Shown here: in pieces, positions 61,586-64,000 of the stretch
Layout: each line of letters begins with the position of its first letter
How positions within the stretch are numbered: the stretch's first letter is position 1
NCBI RefSeq assembly: GCF_001457775.1
Contig: NZ_CYSG01000013.1
Location: forward strand, 1 to 64,000
Reading direction: 5' to 3'
Origin: Phaeobacter sp. CECT 5382
GTDB lineage: Bacteria > Pseudomonadota > Alphaproteobacteria > Rhodobacterales > Rhodobacteraceae
DNA length: 64,000 nucleotides
Notes under the pieces: model-generated
What the model saw: the letters and a program-made list of their open reading frames with translations, nothing else
What the model was told of the DNA's origin: nothing
The model's database searches: none
Position numbers and translations under genes: made by a program

Positions 61586-63589
61586 ATGTCCCGTGCCCCC
61601 TGTCCCCCTTGTGCCTATGATCTGATAGAAACCACCTGGATCCCGCTGCCCGATGGCCGCCGCTTGGCCGCTCGCATGTGGTTGCCACAGGTCGATGGCC
61701 CGGTGCCTGCCATCTTGGAATATCTGCCTTATCGCAAGGGCGATGGGACTGCTCCGCGCGATGAGACCACCCATACTGTGTTTGCTACCGAAGGCTATGC
61801 CGGCATTCGGGTCGACATCGCTGGGACCGGCGACAGCGAAGGGGTGTTTGATGATGAGTATTCCGAACAGGAGCTGAGCGACGGCGAGGCGGTTCTGGCC
61901 TGGATCGCGGCGCAGGACTGGTGTGACGGCAATATCGGCATGATCGGGATCTCCTGGGGCGGTTTCAACGGCTTGCAGCTCGCCTTTCGCCGCCCCGAGG
62001 CGCTCAAGGCGGTGGTCTCCGTGGCCTCGACTACGGATCGCTATGCCGATGATATCCACTATATGGGCGGCTGCCTGCTGAGCGATAATGCCAACTGGGC
62101 CAGCCAGATGTTCGCCTATCAATCGCGCCCAGCGGATCCGGAAAACCGCCCCGACTGGCGCGCCGACTGGATCAAGCGGATGGAGGATATGCCTTTTATG
62201 GCCGCCGAGTGGCTGCGCCATCAGACCCGCGACGGGCAGTGGAAACATGGTTCGGTCTGCGAGGACTGGGCGGCAATCCAAGCGCCGGTTCTGGCGATCA
62301 CTGGTTGGGCGGATGCCTATGTCAACGCACCACCCCGGCTGGCTGCAAACCTCAAGGTGCCTGCCAAGGCCCTCGTAGGCCCGTGGGAGCATCGCTACGC
62401 CCATATCGCTAAGCTGGATCCTGCGGATTTTCATGGCGAAGTGCTGGCCTGGTTCGACAAGTGGCTCAAGGGCGATGAGACGGGTGTCGAGAGCCTGCCG
62501 GATTACCGCACCTACATGCAGGAACACTTCAACCCGACCATGCAGAATAAGCCCCGACAGGGGCGTTGGATCGCCGAGGAAGAGTGGCCCTCTCCCAATG
62601 TGCGGGATCAAGTGATGTATCTTGGGGCGGGAGCTCTGGAAGAAGACCCCACGGCAGGTCGGCAGCTCGTGAGCAATCCTGCGATACTGGGGCAGGCCAG
62701 TGGCTATTTCTGCGCCGGTATGCGCTACGACAACGAGCTGCCGGGGGATCAGTCCGGGGACGACGTGCTTTCTTCCTGTTTTGATACCCCACCGCTGGCC
62801 GCGCCGTTGGAGCTTCTTGGCCGTCCCCGCCTGCGGGTCTCGTTCAGCGTGGACCGGCCGGTGGCACAGCTGGTCGCCCGGCTTTGTGATGTCGCCCCAA
62901 CGGGAGTGTCGCAGCGCATCACGTTTCGTCCGCTGAACCTGACCCATTGCAACAGCCACGAGAAGCCCGAATACCTGGTGCCGGGGCAGGTCTACGAGGC
63001 CGAGATCGAGCTGAATGAATGCGCGCATCATCTGCGGGCCGGGCATCAGCTGCGGCTGGCGCTATCGACATCTTACTGGCCCATCGTCTGGCCTGCGCCC
63101 GAGGCGGCAGAAGTGACGCTGCATCTGGAGGGCTGTGCGCTGGTGCTGCCAGAGCGTCAGGTCGCACAAGAGATCGATCCGCAAAACCCGGCTGCGGCGC
63201 GAGACTACCCGTCTTTACAGTCAGAAGAGTTGCGCGCGCCCGGCGGCAGGTCAGAGACAAAGCTGCGCGCGGATGGAACGCTGGTGCTGGATACTTTTGA
63301 CGACTACGGCAAGGCTGTGGATCCCTATCATGGGATGACAGTTGGGAGTCATGTGTCGATGCACTATGCCATCCACCCCGATGATCCGGCCTCGGCGGTT
63401 TTTGCCAGTGACTGGACCTTCACCTTTGCGCGCGGGGATTGGCAGGTCGAGATCGACACGGAAAACAAGATGACCTGTGACACAGAAAACTTCTATCTCT
63501 GGCGTAGGGTGACGGCCCGCGAAGGCGCGGATGGGGCAGAGGTTTTGGTCAAGGAATGGCGCGAAACCATTGCGCGCGATTTCCTGTGA
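61586..63589 (+). CDS. CocE/NonD-family serine hydrolase
   Basis: This 667-residue alpha/beta hydrolase belongs to the CocE/X-Pro dipeptidyl peptidase S15 family. The nucleophile is S123 in GISWGGFNG; the Asp is in GWADAYVNAP and the His in GPWEHRYAH. A C-terminal jelly-roll domain (about 420-660) completes the fold. I chose the ATG at 61586; the upstream frame to 61367 overlaps the divergent XRE gene. It could be an acyl esterase, amidase or peptidase. Confidence 0.87.
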   Translation: MSRAPCPPCAYDLIETTWIPLPDGRRLAARMWLPQVDGPVPAILEYLPYRKGDGTAPRDETTHTVFATEGYAGIRVDIAGTGDSEGVFDDEYSEQELSDGEAVLAWIAAQDWCDGNIGMIGISWGGFNGLQLAFRRPEALKAVVSVASTTDRYADDIHYMGGCLLSDNANWASQMFAYQSRPADPENRPDWRADWIKRMEDMPFMAAEWLRHQTRDGQWKHGSVCEDWAAIQAPVLAITGWADAYVNAPPRLAANLKVPAKALVGPWEHRYAHIAKLDPADFHGEVLAWFDKWLKGDETGVESLPDYRTYMQEHFNPTMQNKPRQGRWIAEEEWPSPNVRDQVMYLGAGALEEDPTAGRQLVSNPAILGQASGYFCAGMRYDNELPGDQSGDDVLSSCFDTPPLAAPLELLGRPRLRVSFSVDRPVAQLVARLCDVAPTGVSQRITFRPLNLTHCNSHEKPEYLVPGQVYEAEIELNECAHHLRAGHQLRLALSTSYWPIVWPAPEAAEVTLHLEGCALVLPERQVAQEIDPQNPAAARDYPSLQSEELRAPGGRSETKLRADGTLVLDTFDDYGKAVDPYHGMTVGSHVSMHYAIHPDDPASAVFASDWTFTFARGDWQVEIDTENKMTCDTENFYLWRRVTAREGADGAEVLVKEWRETIARDFL

Positions 63590-63668
63590 TTTGTACTCGT
63601 GAACTACCTCTGGTCAGGCCGCCTGCGCCTGACCATACCGTTGGTCCGATCTTTCCGATGGTCTGGGA

Positions 63669-64000
63669 TTAAAAGTCCAACCCCAGATCCAGCGTCTGCG
63701 CCGAATGGGTCAGGGCCCCGGATGAGATGTAGTCCACTCCAGTGGCTGCGACCTCGGCGATGCGCTCCAGTTTCATATTGCCGGAAGCTTCTGTCACCAG
63801 TTTGCCTCGGGCCATTTCGACAGCGCGGGCCAGATCCGGGGTGCTCATATTGTCCAGCAGAACGACATCGGCGCCACCGGTTGCAAGCACCTCTTCGAGC
63901 TGCGCCAGGGTGTCGACTTCAATTTCCACTTTCATCATGTGGCTGACGCTGGCGCTGGCGGCAGTCAGCACCTGAGTGATACCCCCGGCGGCGGCGATGT
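63669..64000 (-). CDS. nadC: nicotinate-nucleotide pyrophosphorylase (carboxylating), C-terminal part
   Basis: The visible 110 residues are the end of quinolinate phosphoribosyltransferase: IAAAGGI at the window edge, then [30 protein letters not shown] and the closing [33 protein letters not shown]. It makes nicotinate mononucleotide from quinolinate in NAD synthesis. The rest lies outside the window. Confidence 0.9.
   Translation of the reverse strand, partial: IAAAGGITQVLTAASASVSHMMKVEIEVDTLAQLEEVLATGGADVVLLDNMSTPDLARAVEMARGKLVTEASGNMKLERIAEVAATGVDYISSGALTHSAQTLDLGLDF

Noticed and set aside
61517-63046. 509-residue minus-strand open frame
   Set aside because: Antisense shadow of the CocE-type hydrolase caused by high GC.
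1-64000. CRISPR array
   Set aside because: No run of regularly spaced direct repeats was seen anywhere in the window.

Overview
The window is chromosomal or large-replicon DNA from an alphaproteobacterium, most likely a Rhodobacterales (Roseobacter-group) marine bacterium. The evidence is GC-rich coding, a TRAP transporter next to a FadR-type GntR regulator, an Entner-Doudoroff gene set, a DUF1127 protein, an hmu heme-uptake locus with its own ExbB/ExbD/TonB, and a degraded Liv-type ABC operon. The species cannot be named from sequence reading alone.

Bases 1-27080 look like a genomic island at the 3' end of an initiator tRNA gene. The 12-bp tRNA end recurs at 27069-27080. Mobile-element genes sit at both ends: a Toprim primase/helicase pair and a PemK-like gene at 474-4026, and a MOBV relaxase plus a small protein at 25150-27021. 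No integrase and no conjugation machinery are visible. Between the ends lies metabolic and stress cargo. It comprises an exported tandem-OsmC protein with DUF2218 and a LysR regulator (4.9-7.5 kb); a catabolic cluster with a Rieske oxygenase, PanB-like, MarR, GcvT/LigM-like, SDR, GST, aldehyde dehydrogenase, TRAP transporter, GntR and a second tandem-OsmC protein (8.0-20.4 kb); and a second DUF2218/LysR module with exported SnoaL-like proteins, an NmrA-like reductase and an MsrQ-like heme membrane protein (20.4-24.8 kb). Together the catabolic genes suggest uptake and oxidation of a lignin-type methoxylated aromatic or aryl ether with C1 transfer to tetrahydrofolate; this is inference.

From 27.1 to 35.4 kb the sequence is decayed accessory DNA. 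It holds a PD-(D/E)XK-like protein, an N-terminally truncated UvrD-type helicase, an IS6-like transposase tail with its terminal repeat, an intact chemoreceptor, a molybdo-flavoprotein fragment, a DUF1185 gene, and a branched-chain ABC transporter locus collapsed by in-frame deletions (substrate-binding protein broken, LivH-LivM-LivG fused, only LivF whole).

From 35.5 kb onward the window is ordinary well-kept chromosome. It holds a GntR/TauE/gamma-glutamyltransferase unit; pgi-zwf-edd-eda (without pgl) behind a LacI-type operator; DUF1127 and LprI-like genes; a membrane system of two DUF4178 proteins, a small membrane protein, DUF350 and a membrane-bound aminopropyltransferase; the hmuVUTS / hmuR-exbB-exbD-exbD-tonB heme-uptake divergon; a CaiB-type CoA transferase; an XRE regulator; a CocE-type hydrolase; and the 3' part of nadC at the right edge.
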